Positions 19,727-32,714 are shown, counted from the stretch's first letter. The stretch: DNA of 64,000 nt from Cristatella mucedo (GCA_009760855.2 WPIO01000007.1:1865001-1929000), one strand, 5' to 3'. The notes: generated by a model from the letters alone, not told the origin. Translations and numbers: made by a program.

Positions 19727-21628
19727 GGGAATAATAATAATAATAACGCATTTGATATAGCACTTTCAGAGAACTCCATCTCTTTCTAGGCACTTTACAT
19801 GTGCTGCGAAAGTAAGTATGATCGAATGGTTAGTGGTAGGATGCTAAATGAAAAAGAGAATAACATGGATAGGGGTGACATGCACAGGGTCAGCATGCCA
19901 ATATGGCTAGTGGCAGCGTGCACAGTGTCAGCACACATAAGCACATGAAGGATGAGTCACATAGACCCACTAAATGCTGCGATAAATAGATGTGCCTTTA
20001 GTTTCTTTTTAAATGTGGTCCAGTCAGGGGATGTCGTGACTCAAGTCTGAGGTGAGTTTCAGGCTTTGGAAGCATACGAACTAAAAGTACATTCTCGAAT
20101 AGATTTGATGTTCGTATGACGTGTAGGTAAACGATTAGATTCCGAAAAGGGAGTGCTACGATTCCTAGCCTGGTGGGGGACAAGATCTCACTGGTAGACT
20201 GGAGTAAAAGAATGAACAGACCTAAGAGTGAGTGACAAAACCTTGAAGTCGATACATCGCTTGACTGGTAGCTGGTGCAGGTCGGCGAGAAGTAGCATGA
20301 TGTGGCAACTGTGACGCTCACGACAGACTAGCCTAACGGCAGAGTTTAGCACAAGCTGTAAGCACCTGATTGCACAGCGCGATAGTCCAGCAAGCAGTGA
20401 GTTACAGAGTTCAATACGGGATGTCACAAATGCATGGACCAATTTAGATGTGGTATCCTTGTCAAAGAAAACCCGAATTTTAGCAACGTTATGTAGCTGA
20501 AAGTAGGCAGACTTGACTGCAGAGCTGATGTGTTCGTCTAATGAAAGTTCACTTTGAAACAGGATGCCTAGACTTCGTGCAGACTCAACAGGGAATGTGC
20601 AGGCAGAGCTAATCGTCACACAAACATCTCCAATACTGAATCACACTTGGTTTGCCCACAAACACTAAGTTGGTCTCATCATCATTCAATTTAAGAACGT
20701 TTGCTGCCATCCATGTGCAGATGTCGTGAAATGCATGCAGCACGGGAGTTGAGAGAATTCAACGTGCTGGAGAGCTGGGAGGGACCAAGCAAAGGTACAA
20801 CTGAGTGTCGTCTGCATAGAAGTGAAAGCCTGGATTGCATTGGACATCCCATCGGCAAGAGGGAGAGTAAAACCGTGAAAAGAACCGGAAAAGCACAGAT
20901 CTCTAAGGTATCCCATATTTCAGATGTTCTTCTGGTGATCTTCGTTCATTCGCATCAATACTTTGGAGTCTCCCACTGAAATAGGACTTGAACCAATGCA
21001 GAGCAGTGCCAGTGATGCCCAGGTGAGATGGGAGGCGCTCAAAAAGGACTTGGTGATCGATAGTATCAAAGGCTGCCAAAGGATCGAGCAAAACAAGCAG
21101 AGATACTCTATCTAAGTCTGCATTCCTAAGTAGGCCGTTTTCCACCCGAAGTAATGAGTGACTAAATCTAAAACCAGACTGGAACTACTAGAAAGGTTTG
21201 AAGTTTCAATATACGAGTTCAGCTCGTCTGCCACGACTCGTTCCAGTGTCTCTGATTCGAACGGTAGAAGGAAAACCGGACGAAAGTTGCCCAAGTTCTC
21301 TTGGGCTAGTGTTGCTTTCTTGAGTAGTGGCCTGACTACAGCCTTTGTGAAAGGTGCAGGGACATGACCTGAGGCTAATGACTTATTTATTATCTTAGTA
21401 ATGCATATGTATGGGAGCAGCAGAGCAACACATCTTAGAAGCAGGACAGTGGGAACAGGGTCCCCTAACCATGTTATTCATGTTGTTTGTTTATCAAGCA
21501 TGATTGATAAACAAACTCTACTATTACTTCTTCTCTTCTATTACTCACCATTCAATTGCATTTCCCTTTGCAGCAAATGTAAAGCGCCTAGAAAGAGATT
21601 GAGTTCTCTGAGGGTGCTCTATCAAGTG

Positions 21629-21663
<35 letters not shown>

Positions 21664-22378
21664 GTGTCCAGAGGACTGGTTGTCTTATTTGATTGAGATA
21701 TGAACTTCAGGACGAGGTCACTAGTGACCTCCTTGAATATAGACATTGAGGTGCTGCATGGAATTGAGGGACGGGACTCCAGGGCGGATGCTGCCATCTT
21801 AGTGATGGACTCCCTGATCTTGTCTATCTTGTTGACAAAGAAGCTAGAGAAGCGATCAGCTAGATCATCACAGGGATCATCCGATGTAAGGAGCTAACCT
21901 GTGAGCGGTTGAGGTGATGGTTGATCTTCGACACCAGCATTTTTGGATTGTGCATCTGTGAATCTGCAATGCTTTTATAGAAGCTAGACTTTGCCTTTGA
22001 TGGATTGGTTGGTACAATTTACAGTACTCCTTGCATGCCTGTCAATGGACAGTCATTCCTAATCTTTTGTGTGCTTTTTCAAACTTGCTTATTTGACCTA
22101 GCTAGTTTAATGTCTGCGGTCAACCATAAGCTGTCTGGGCGTGAGGGCATATTGTGCATAGTTAGAGGTGCAAATTCGTCGAGTAAGTCAGCTAGTGTAG
22201 TGTTGTGGCAATCTACCAATGGTGACAGGTTAGACGGGTGATTGAACAGCAAAGGCGATGCAGACATTCTCGCACGGACAGCATCGATGTCAAGGGTCTT
22301 GAGGTTTTGCGATTCACCGGCGAATTTAGATGACGATGAGGGCACACATTGTAGACTGAATGAGATCTGCATGTGGTC
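19727..22378 (-). mobile_element. LINE-A, longest copy, split by a nested LINE-A insertion
   Basis: The 3' end is at left, with an (ATT)n complement and a degenerate hairpin. Moving right: the C-terminal domain (20,188-20,619), the YADD region (about 20,800-20,850), and the palm block LLVLLDPLAAFDTIDHQVL (about 21,050-21,110). Then come the N-terminal RT block beginning NFRPV (about 21,290) and, beyond the nested insert, the linker following the endonuclease: NTTLADLLDEFAPL and RPDSLWLTADIK (22,079-22,250). Families with this layout belong to the CR1/L2/Jockey assemblage. Multiple stops make it inactive. The 5' end is truncated near 22,378. Confidence 0.88.
21464..21665 (+). mobile_element. 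Nested LINE-A 3' tail inside a LINE-A copy
   Basis: About 200 bases of 3' untranslated region plus hairpin and (ATT)n, plus strand. The minus-strand LINE-A host is interrupted exactly here: homology to the plus copy at 40,320 stops at 21,463 and resumes at 21,666. GTCC is repeated at 21,460-21,463 and 21,666-21,669, a likely short target-site duplication. Confidence 0.88.
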
Positions 22379-22385
22379 AGAGTAT

Positions 22386-22692
22386 CAGCCTCAAATTCTT
22401 TGGAGACGGTGCCTTTGTTCGTCTAAGCCTGGAGATCACTCTCGACTGACGATACGATGTCTCCTGAATTAAGAACCTTTAAACAGAAGAGCAAAACGTA
22501 CCTGCTCTTCGCATCATTTTCTGATTCTGTGTGAATTGTGTTGTGTACTTGTGGGTGTTGACGCTATCATTATCAATAACTGCATTGGCATGCTTCCTTG
22601 GAAGCATGTGTAGAGTGCCTAGAAACAGTTTCAGTTTTCTTAGGCTTTGCTATACAAATGCCCAAATTGTTATTCCGATTGTTATCATTATC
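22386..22692 (+). mobile_element. LINE-A 3' end, divergent
   Basis: Plus-strand match to the C-terminus and 3' untranslated region of LINE-A (TTCTTTGGAGACGGTGCC, then AAGCCTGGAGATCACTC), ending in a worn hairpin. It abuts the 5' end of the minus-strand copy. More divergent than its neighbours, so older. Confidence 0.7.
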
Positions 22693-22694
22693 TT

Positions 22695-23195
22695 TTGGAA
22701 AGGCGAACGCCTCCTGATTTAGTCAATTTTCATTTTAAGTAGATTTACTCACGGTCACACCCAGTTTTTCAGGGGCATGGTCAAACTAAGTGTCGAAAGC
22801 ATCTTACTTCGCAGCAACTTAATACATCCAGTACTCGCTGTCACTTGTCATTGATGGCACAATCATGAATCCTGCTGATATGTAGCTAAGAGCTTAAGCC
22901 CTGGAGGTGAAAATGCGTTCACAACATACGTTGTTGCCACTTTAGTGTGGTTTTTAAACTATCCTAGATTATGAAATACATCGGGTTCCTAATGCCTTTA
23001 ATTCAGGGACCGTCAATAATGTCAAGCACTATCATAATCTGACCAATTTATCAAGCACTTATATCATTAGGTCTATGAATGACTAGCTGGATGTGGCTGC
23101 TCCAAAGGGGTCCGCGGTATTTAGCTTGAGTAATTACCTCACTGCCATTCCGGTCTGCCACACGACCATAAAGGTACAGCAGTATAGTATCAAAT
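22695..23195. other. No supported feature
   Basis: AT-rich sequence between LINE-A copies. No gene or repeat is recognised. Confidence 0.35.
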
Positions 23196-23198
23196 TTA

Positions 23199-24478
23199 TT
23201 TGTAGTCTCTACAGGAGGATCTAGTAATAGATTAAGTAGTAAATATGGGGTACCTCAGGGCTCCGTGCTAGGTCCGGTTCTTTTCACGGTTTATACTCTC
23301 CCTCTAGCTGATGTGATTGCCAAGCACAATCTAGGCTTTCACTTCTATGCTGATGGCACTCAGTTGTACCTTTGCTTTGATCCCTCACAGCCTTCGAGCA
23401 CCTCAAATTCTCTAAACTCACTTGCTGCATGTATTGATGACATCCGCACATGGATGGCAGCAAATTTTCTAAAACTAAACGATGATAAAACTAACTAAAT
23501 AGTTATGAGCAAACCTAGTGTGATTCAGAAATTGGAAAGGGTGACACTCAAAATTGGCTCTGCCAGCATATCTCCTACTGAATCAGCTCAAAACCTAGGT
23601 GTCATATTCCAAAGCGACCTCTCGTTAGACGACCATATCAGCTCCACAGTCAAACCTGCCTATTTTCAGCTTCATAACATTCCTAAAATTCGGGCTTGTG
23701 TAGATAAGAATACCACAACTAAGTTGGTCCATGCATTTGTGACATCCCGTCTAAACTTCTGTAACTCACTGCTTACTGGCCTACCAGCATGTGCGATCAG
23801 GCGATTGCAGCTGGTGCAAAACTCTGCAGCTAGGCTTGTCTGTCGTGAGCGTCGCAGTTGCCACATTACTCCACTTCTCGCCGACCTGCACTGGCTACCA
23901 GTCAAGCAACGGATTTACTTCAAGGTTTTGTCGCTCACTTTTAGGTCCCTTCATTCTATCGCTCCAGCCTATCTCTCAGATGTACTCCTCCATCAGGCCA
24001 AGCATCGTACCACACGCTTTTCAGAATCCAACAGTCTAGAAATACCTCGTACAAACCTTAAATCCTTTGAAGACCGTGCATTTAGTTCGTATGCCCTCAA
24101 AGCCTGGAACTCCCTCCCGACCTGCGTCAGAACATCCCCTGACCTGACCACATTTAAAAGGAACTTAAAAACACACCTATTTATGACAGCATATATATAT
24201 ATAGTGGGTCCCTGTAATTCGTCCTTCACGTGCTTATGCGTGCTGACACTGTGCATGCTGCTACTAACCACATTTGCATGCTGACCTGTGCATGTCACCC
24301 CTAACCATATAATTCATTGTGTTTGTTTTTCAAACATGATTTTACTTACCATTCAATTGCATTTCAATTTGCAGTAAATGTAAAGCACCTAGAAAGAGAT
24401 TCTTTGAGGTTGCTTTATCAAGTGCATTATTATTATCATTATTATTATTTTATTATTATCATTATTATTATTGCTATT
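23199..24478 (+). mobile_element. LINE-A, 5'-truncated copy with largely open C-terminal frame
   Basis: It starts in the palm domain before GVPQGSVLGPVLFTVYTLPLA. The YADD block is present as FHFYADGTQLYLCF, with Gly in place of the second Asp. A stop at 23,496 interrupts the frame after FLKLNDDKTN. A 259-codon frame (23,505-24,284) then covers the rest, ending in the 3' untranslated region, the hairpin and (ATT)n. Likely among the younger copies, yet dead in the catalytic motif. Confidence 0.9.
23505..24284 (+). pseudogene. LINE-A reverse transcriptase C-terminal domain, open fragment
   Basis: A 259-codon remnant of ORF2 downstream of the catalytic palm, including SLDDHISSTVK, SRLNFCNSLL, LQLVQNSAARLVCRE, HWLPVKQRIYFKVL and AWNSLPTCVR. 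These blocks are typical of the thumb and C-terminal region of CR1/L2-like elements. With no endonuclease, no intact YADD and a stop just upstream, it cannot encode a working enzyme. Confidence 0.85.
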
Positions 24479-24664
24479 AAATGGACACGACCCCTGAATA
24501 CGAATTAAGGACCAGGCCATTGATCTACCTGATACCACTGGTCATGTTGTCACTGACCAATTGACAGGCTTACATTACAGCATATGTAAAGGGCAGTCAC
24601 ATCAGCCGTGGCACAGTTTATGTCTTCCAGAGTTCCTTGGGATGCTCACAGGGGATCTATCTCA

Positions 24665-24805
24665 TGCCTGTAGATGTGCTATTCATACCTGTACATATGC
24701 CATTATTGTACCATAATACCATATCTGTACATATGTCATGCATACCTGTACATATGCCATACATATGTACATAGCCATTCTCATACCTGTAGATGTGCTA
24801 TTCCT
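24665..24805. repeat. Imperfect tandem repeats of about 20-24 bases
   Basis: CATACCTGTACATATGCCAT-like units recur, some reading CCTGTAGATGTGCTATTC. Several copies are imperfect; no coding sense. Confidence 0.65.
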
Positions 24806-24809
24806 TCGT

Positions 24810-27460
24810 CTCATTGACCGGCTGGGCTATAATAATGATATCAATAGAAATAATTAAAAAACATTTGAGTGCTATAAGAGAACTAGATGACTCTGTGCTC
24901 TTCATATTGGTTGGCTACCCTTAATTTGTCAGGCGGTGGACAGGCATGCTGTTCAAAGCAGGTAACTAGCTGCTTTGGGTCAGTATCATTGTCATTATAA
25001 TAATTCCTGTAGAGCCATCCAAGCTACGGGGGTGGTGGGGCAGATTACTCAATGGAGCACATGAGTGCAAATATGCGTATATATACGCACCAAAGCAAGA
25101 ACAGCCGTATGTGCACTGTGACAGTAATTGCACCAAGTGCTCTGACGGCCAGCGTCGTATTAAAAAAACCGATGTCTTGGTCTTTAGTTTGTTATTTACC
25201 CTCTTAAAGCGCCATTTGGAGATGAGAGAGGGGCCTAGAGTGTGGCCTAGTTAGACGCAGCAGGACGTGCGATGGAAGGTGCCGTCAGCAAAAGTAGCTG
25301 AAAGGCTTTAGAAAAGAGCCCTATTGTTAGGTTGGAACAGGATAGACTTGACCTTTCACGGTTTTGGTCGTAAGCGCCATCGTTTGAAATACTGTTCCGG
25401 CTCACCGAGAGCCTGAATTGGGACTCGTGTGTTGGACAAGTTCGTTGGTAAGGTGATGGTGGTAGATGATGGCTAGGTCATGAGGTTATGCATAGATATA
25501 GGATGGAACAAAGGTGCCAATATTAATTATTCTTTTTTCATCTGCTTTACCTCCATGGGCTGAATTAAGCGATGTTCAGAAAGCCTAGTCCCATGACCAG
25601 TGGATGGAACAGGCAGTTGGTGACATGTGGAAGCCTTCAGCTTCTGGCCGTCGCGACATGCTTACATTCTCATAGGCAGATGAGAAGTCTGTGAAGACTG
25701 TATCAGACTTTAGATGTTGAGGAATTCAGACTCATTGTGAAAGGTTTAAGTCAGGACTTGGGGGCAGCAGCAACGGCCCAGGCAGAACGTGTCTGTTTAA
25801 GAAGGAGCTTACTTTCATTGAGGGCTGTAAGGTCCGATAGAATTACCCTATTTTCTATAGGTTTGGAATAGTTGAAATGATTGATGGCTGGTAGCTAGAA
25901 CCACCTGCCGCTGGTTTTCAAGTTCCAGTACAGTTATCAACGCGAGTCTTCTTCTACTGTCAGGGCAGCCGATCAGAGGTATGAATCTCAGCCACTACGT
26001 CTGCAAGCCACAATCTTGCCACCGGGGCCGGGTGACTGAGGAATACAGGGAGAGCTGTATCGACTCCACTGCCTTGCTACATTTATCTGACGTCAGGCTA
26101 TTCAGGTGTATTTCTTGGCATAAGATCATGATTTTTTTAACTTCTTGAAAGCAACTTTACAGCATGTATTGTAGGTACCTCTTAATTATGCCTCACATGC
26201 CGTCGTGGTCTTCCTATTTGACAACACCGAAAATGGGTTCAGGACAGATTATACTTGCATGTGTTGATTTCGCAGCACCAAGACGGTGTAAAATGTTACA
26301 GGCCTTTCTGATGCAATGAGTAAAATTGAGACTTTCTGACGCTGTGTGGAGATCTTTGGATCAGCTCTTCGCCTCATATATGCAATAGTTTGGCGACCTT
26401 GAATAGGTCAGCCGATGCATCGAATTCATCAAGCAGTTGATCATAAGTATGTCCACAGCTTGTTTTGTGGGTTTCTGAAGCCTTCGCGAGTGGTTGCTGC
26501 TTCACAAACAATATGGGTTTGCAGCGGCACCTGAAGTCACAGAGCAGAGATCTGGTTGGGCGCTCGGGCGCTTAGATGAGCTTAATGGAAAGACTTTGGC
26601 TGCTTAGTCTGTTGCATGAGCTCAATGCTTAGAAAGACCGCCCAATAAAAAATGTATGCGACTGCTTCCTGAACACTGTAACCCCAGCCACGGTGGTGAC
26701 AGTTGATGTCCCCTGCGTATATAGAAACGTGTTAGAGCACTGATAGGACATACGGTGGTGGCCTCTCATACCAGATGGCTTTGCATGTTGGCTGTAGTTA
26801 GGCCGCTTAATTTTATGGCACACAGTTCGGGCAGGCATTGAACCCCAAGGATGACGCTGAAGTCAATTTTTGTGCGATTGTGTTAAATAGCAAAGCGACG
26901 CCAGCTGAACATTAGGAACGAGGGCGTTAGAGTGAATCCGTAAATTTCTAGACTCTGTAAGTACTTCAAATCGGCCTAGACCTTCTGCAACAGGGCAATG
27001 GTTGTTTTGGGTAGGAGAGACACACTTGCTACGGCCTTTGACGGTCAGCTGGGTGCGTACGTGTCGCTAGTTCAACGAACATCCATTAGGGAGGTGCAGC
27101 ATGAAAAATTAAATCGAGTAATGGCTTGAAATAGTGGATGAAAATATGGTGGCTGCCGGGTCCAATTTCCTCAGCAATCAAGCAGAAGGCTGTGTTACGA
27201 ACACAGTAAGCTGGAAGTTGGTGATAGCCGAAGGATTGCAAAAGAAGTCTAGCAAAAAACGAATCTGAATCAATAATTGTGAATGTTGGAGTGATTATAG
27301 GCCGTAGTTAATAACCGATAGATGCTATTCTTTTAAGGAAGTTTGGAAGTTTTTAATGAATGAGAATAAACTTTTGGGTAAGGCAATTGCCTAAAAGGAG
27401 TGATTGGACTAGCAAGCATTCTACGTTATCTATCGGTAAGCCATTCGCCACTTACCACTC
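24810..27460. other. No supported feature over 2.6 kb
   Basis: No frame above 70 codons with credible composition and no homology to the repeats elsewhere in the window. It could be intron or an unrecognised, decayed repeat. Confidence 0.3.
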
Positions 27461-27461
27461 C

Positions 27462-27604
27462 ATATATAAAATTCATTTGTATAGCACTCTAAGAGAACTT
27501 AATCTGTATTCAGGCGCTTTACATATGCCTCGGGGCTCGAGCCCAGGACTTCTGCCAAACCTAGGTCAGGGTGAGAACCTTAACCACTGGACCAAACCAG
27601 CTTA
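27462..27604 (-). mobile_element. SINE-A copy, well preserved
   Basis: On the minus strand: GCTGGTTTGGTCCAGTGG gives an exact polymerase III A box (TGGTCCAGTGG). GGGCTCGAGCCC is the B box. The tail begins ATGTAAAGCGCCTGAATA, then AGATTAAGTTCTCT, AGAGTGCTATACAAATGAAT. This is the reference copy used here for the family. Confidence 0.85.
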
Positions 27605-27609
27605 GCAAT

Positions 27610-30010
27610 CCATAGGCACTCCATAGGCATTCACGAAGGCACTCTAAGCAAGCTATTTTCATTCATATTGCGACATACGTCTATGAGTAAATCGTAAGTG
27701 AATTAATAATGTTCATTTGGTATCTATGCACAGCAAAACTGCTTGTTCATAAAGTATTTTGATTAAACACATACATTCAACAGCTGAGCTCATATTCTTT
27801 TACTCACGTCAGATATAGCCACCGCACCCACGATGAGTCTGCAAATATTTTATATGTAAATGCTTAATAATGTCGGGCTTTTGTTCTCATATATATATAT
27901 GTGCATATTTATATATAAATTCATATATGTATGTATATATGTGTGTGTGGGGGGGGGAATAAGTGAGGGTCCTCTTCTGAGGAGTGAATTGCGTTCCGGT
28001 CGACGTATCGCTCGCCGCTCGCTGTGCCGTTTCTGCGCGTGCGACCGAGCTCTTGCTAATCGATTTCGTAGAGCCCGTTTCGCTTTCTGAACCGTAAGAA
28101 CCACTTAGCGGTAAACCAGGCGTCGGGTGTTTATGCCCGCTTCTCCGGCTGCCATCTTATAGGTCTGCACTTAACACGTCGATGGATAAGTAAGTAAGCC
28201 ATTATTTTTTTGGGCTGCAGTACAAGACTGACCTGACCTCTCACGTGTACCCTATAGATACGAATATATGAACGCAGCGTAAGGCAAGTGTAGGCGACGG
28301 TTCAACTAACGCCATGCATTAGAAATGGCCGACAGCAACGTGCACTTCGTCGTGGAGCGCTGAGGGATAAGATTTGGATTAATGAGACCAGCTCTCGACA
28401 AAGCAATGGTCACCCAGTTCACTCTCGATTGCTTCTGACTCATCCACAAAGCTATTAGCCACCGCCGTGCATTTTTCATAACAACGGTTAAATGAAGTAG
28501 TCCATATTGCTTGCGGCTACGCATTAGAATTCATTGTACAAGACGTCCGATGACAAAGCAATTTTAGCCAGCTCCAGTGTAGACATAGATGTCATATATG
28601 GCACAAAGAGCAAAAATAGCTCGAGCTTCTACGAAAGAAGCAGGCGCAGGTCTGAACTGCTTTGTATTTGAACCTGCTCTAGATAAATGTTCGCCGTAGA
28701 TTGACCAGTATAGTGTATTGACTGCTGGCTGCCTAGTTTAGTTGAATCAGTTTACACTCTGTTATCGCCTAGCGTGGCCATGCTATGATGAGAGCGATTC
28801 CAGTCCAAAAATTACAAAAATTGATAAGGAAACAGATCATGAGAATCGTTCTTATAAAATGCGAAGGCCACGATAAAAAATATCCAAGGCCTTGCGGCTG
28901 TGGCATTCCTACACATTCATACGTGCATGCGTGTCCGCAGTATTCAGCTCTTAGTGCACCCTCGGGTTTTCAAGTTCTCATATTCAAGTTTGAGTCATGC
29001 CAATGACCTCGTGACCGTATGATTCGTACTTCTTTAGCGGATGAAGAGAAGAAGGGCTTGAAAATCCGCCGATAGCTGCTCTTGCAGAATTGCCCATTGC
29101 CCTGTTGGGCACAAAAAGTGGGTTGGATGCTGGCCGTTAAATGAATTTGAATCTCCTTACTTAATCGTCGCTCCTACTGTATTTGAATAGAGATCAAAGA
29201 GAGCGTTTTTTAACTCACACAAGCTTCTGGCATCCTAGTTTTTCTAACCTCCTGGCTATTTTCGTGCACGCGGATTAGTTCGCGACTGCAGAAGCTCCAG
29301 ACGCCAGCACAGGGATTAAATGCAAGCAACAGTTGACCGACAAATTTTGCCTATTACAGAGTTCGCCTTCTTATTTCTAGCAAAATGTAGTCTCCTTAAC
29401 CTTAATTAGCTGCATCGTGCACTGCTAAGATGCTTCGATGCATTGTAGCGGAAATCTTTTAGCCTGAATGCGCGCGACTGTCGAAAACGGAAGAGAAGTT
29501 TTAGAGTGCACGCCGTCCAGAGCTTGCCAACCGCGATGCCATGCTGGCGAGGAAAGAACTTCCGTCCGATGGGAATTCGCCGCTTCAGAGCCGGGTCGTA
29601 TTGAAACGCGAAACAAAGTAACAGTCATCCTGGGTGTGCAGCGGAACCCAAGCGAGGCTAGATATCTGACCGGCGGTGAGAATTTAAGATCGATGACCTA
29701 ATCGATTGCATTTGCAGCCTTCAAAAAGGATGCAGGAAGCGCCATTTCCTCGGTGGCAGCTAATTGTAACATCTATAAAATTTCAAAAGAGTTCGCACCT
29801 GGTGCTTGCTGACCCGAGACGGGCAGGGCAAACTCTGCTGCAGCAGAATGTGTCGCAATGCTTTGGGGACGGCAAGAACAGAGCGAACGTCGAAGCCCGC
29901 GATGAATGCGCTGTCGTCAATGCTTACAAGGCGCTTGAATTGCGGCGCTGGGCACGCAGAGGAGCGTCTCCTAAGAAGAGCCCCTATTACCCCAGAGACC
30001 GATAGTTGTT
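27610..30010. other. No supported gene
   Basis: It includes a short AT/GT-alternating stretch (27,889-27,945) followed by a run of eight G. Frames at 29,470-30,005 overlap on both strands and look like chance. Confidence 0.35.
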
Positions 30011-30013
30011 AGG

Positions 30014-30016
30014 ACG

Positions 30017-30104
<88 letters not shown>

Positions 30105-30123
30105 TGCCGCCACCGCCGCCGCT
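30014..30123. repeat. (CCG)n trinucleotide array
   Basis: About 30 nearly pure CCG units with a few CAC and CTG variants at both ends. Poly-Arg, poly-Gly or poly-Ala frames here are artefacts. Confidence 0.97.
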
Positions 30124-30341
30124 GCAGCCTAATCCCGGCTGCGCGCCGACGAATATTGCAGCCACTCGCCCAGCCGCGGCGCAGTCTTTGGCTGAGACCT
30201 GCACCCGTCAGCCTATGTACAAGGCTGAGGCGGGGGGGGGCAATCCCACGCGTCTCTTCTATCATCCAGATAATCAACCGATCGCCTACCAAGATGCAGA
30301 AGCTGCCTCACGCATCCTTACACTTTGCATTCAAGTGCTGC

Positions 30342-30398
<57 letters not shown>
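30342..30398. repeat. (CT)n microsatellite
   Basis: A pure run of about 28 CT units. Confidence 0.97.
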
Positions 30399-30400
<2 letters not shown>

Positions 30401-30460
30401 TTGCTTACTTAGACGAACTTCGATGTGTGCTGGAATGGATGCTAGTAACAATGCAAGTCA

Positions 30461-30541
30461 GCAAATGTAAAGCGCCTAGAAAGAGATTAAGTTCTCTGAG
30501 GGCGCTTTATCAAGTGCAATATTATTATTATTATTATTATT
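30461..30541 (+). mobile_element. Minimal LINE-A tail insertion, 81 bases, with target-site duplication
   Basis: The insert starts GCAAATGTAAAGCGCC and contains only the hairpin and (ATT)n. AAGTCA is duplicated at 30,455-30,460 and 30,542-30,547, which defines both ends. No coding or upstream untranslated sequence is present. Confidence 0.92.
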
Positions 30542-30616
30542 AAGTCAACTGCGCCGGGGCCTGATTTCCGCTAAGCGAGGCCTATCAGGCACACTCAGTG
30601 CTCGTCGTAGGGAAAG

Positions 30617-30617
30617 A

Positions 30618-30698
<81 letters not shown>
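30617..30698. repeat. (CCG)n trinucleotide array
   Basis: About 27 pure GCC/CCG units, 500 bases right of a similar array. Confidence 0.97.
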
Positions 30699-30851
30699 TC
30701 TACTTTAGGAGTCTCGACGCTTGCCCTAAGTCGTCGGAGTTTGAACACGACTCTCGCGCTGCGCGTTAAGCAAGCTACTCCTTACATTCCAGACAGACAT
30801 TCTAGCACATTTCACTCTGCAAACAGCACTGAGTTGTGCGTCCGCCGCCAC

Positions 30852-30979
30852 CTTTCGTCGGCTATCGGTCCCGTCCAGCAGCCTCTTCCGGGCGTCGCGT
30901 ATCTGGGCCAGCTCGTACGTTCCCAGCGTTTCGTTGGTGCTCAAACCGCGGCAGCTGCAGGAGGAGCTGCACGTCTCGG
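30852..30979 (-). CDS. Candidate exon, unrecognised
   Basis: Minus-strand open segment between an acceptor (ATTCTGCGCAG) and a weak donor (AAAG then GTGGCG). The frame includes CSSSCSCRGL, NETLGTYELAQIRDARKRLL and GTDSRRK. Its GC-rich third positions resemble coding DNA and differ from the flanks. No partner exons or family identified. Confidence 0.25.
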
Positions 30980-30984
30980 CTGCG

Positions 30985-32710
30985 CAGAATGTGCGCGCAC
31001 TCTTTTGATCGTGATTTGAGGCGCCGTCAGCTAGCTTTAACCTGGCTGGGTTTTCCTTATCGTGTTTAATCCTGGCGTTCTGAGAACGCGTCTGCGTCAT
31101 TCGGCGGCGGACCCGGAGTCCTGCACTGGCCGGAGAGAGTAAAGGATCACTTCCGAAAGCAAGCGTTCCAGCAGGACTTGTTTCTAACGAGTGAACCAAG
31201 TGGACCACATAAGTTACTAGCTTAACTCTCCTATCCGTCTGCTCAGCGCCCACTGGTTTCAATCGCTACTTGCGCGGCGCGGCCGTGGCTGTAATCGCAC
31301 GCACATGGGTGTGGGCGAGTGTGAGCGTGCGTTCGAGCATTAACGCGAGCGTTTGGGAGTGCTCATGAGTTCGTCTGAGCTCGTGCATCTGAGTGTACTC
31401 TTTATGCGTGTGCTCGAAGGCGCTTAGAAAGATTCCTGCGCAATACCCGCAACTACCCCGGTGGCCGATCGCGAAGATGTAGGATCGAAGGGACTAAAAG
31501 TATGCAACACAAAATAATTTGTGTGCAGTCTGTCTTGGAATTATTGTTTTTAATTTTAACGGAAGACCTTTATCTTCTATGATTAGTAGTTGCGACAGCT
31601 GCTACATCTTTATCTGTCAATATGGGAAAGTGGGTATTACTGTTTCCACTAGTTTCGGAGGTCGTGGGTTCAAATCCCTATGAGAATGTGACGTGTTCCT
31701 ATGTCTTGCTGTTTGGCTAGCGCTGGGCCGTCCTTTTTAGATTGATCTATTAGCGTGTACGCATATATCTAAGGTTCGAGTTAGACTCGGCTATTATTTT
31801 CACTGACAGGCGTACTAATAAGCGTCATCCTTGTGGACAGGCGGCTGAGCACGAAGCTTGCACAAAAACATTTCCATCCAAATTTCCGACAGACCGATTG
31901 CAAATGTGAATCCCTCAGCATAAACCTGCGTCCAGAAGCTTGTTTTTTTTCTGTCGCGTCTTGGTTCCTAATGCACTTTTTTTAATTCTCTCATTCTGTC
32001 TGTGCGTCCACCACTTCCTTTGATTTCTGAATAAAAGTTGCCGCACTACACTATCGCGATTTTTGGAACAGTCTTAGAAAGGTCCTCTTCAGCTTTGCTT
32101 TGGTCCTTGAGCCGCATTGTGGCGTCCGGCTTTTTGCTTTCCATGGAAAGACCATGTGGATGCTTGGAAACTGAGTAGTCTTTTGATGACCAGAGGTACG
32201 CTATAAATACCTGGAGGGTATGGAAGCATGCGGGTCAGGGTTCTGAATACAAGCGATACACCAGAAGGACTAGTGGGCTGCACGCGGTGCACTACGTGGC
32301 AGTTAAATAACTCGCTCTCGAGAAAGCGCTTGTGTTCGAGGCAGCAGGAAAGAAGACCGGCGCCCGACAGTCATAGAATAATTTAAGCACGTTGAGCAGA
32401 CTGGCGCCATTTCAGTTATAGGAGCAGTGGTGTCACAACCACCAAAAGTAATGGTCAACATTTTGCTTTCCAAGATCTAGCGGCATTGTCTACGACGGCC
32501 ATCCGTAAGCATGGGCGCCCGTGGAAAAGTGGCAAGCACGGTAACAAAACTGCGCTCTTATTCAAATTTACTCCCCGAGATTGCAACGAACAGCTCCTCT
32601 TCACCCAGGTCTCAAGAATCTTTCTGCCTGATGACGTTCAAGATAAAGTCGCTACTCAGACAATAAAATGATCATTCACTATGGAGACATCACATGACCA
32701 GGGAACATAA
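30985..32710. other. No confident feature
   Basis: It contains a weak SINE-B-like head near 31,645-31,690 (GGTCGTGGGTTCAAATCCC) without a recognisable tail, and otherwise nothing supported. Confidence 0.3.
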
Positions 32711-32714
32711 GTAA

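Noticed and set aside
18228-24284. Treating the LINE-A reverse transcriptase frames as an active or host-domesticated gene
   Set aside because: All copies are 5'-truncated, frameshifted or altered in the YADD motif, and copies occur in both orientations with insertion hallmarks.
30006-30470. Poly-Arg/Gly/Ala frames across the CCG arrays, likewise at 30,545 and 46,178
   Set aside because: Trinucleotide repeat artefacts; no flanking motif or start context.
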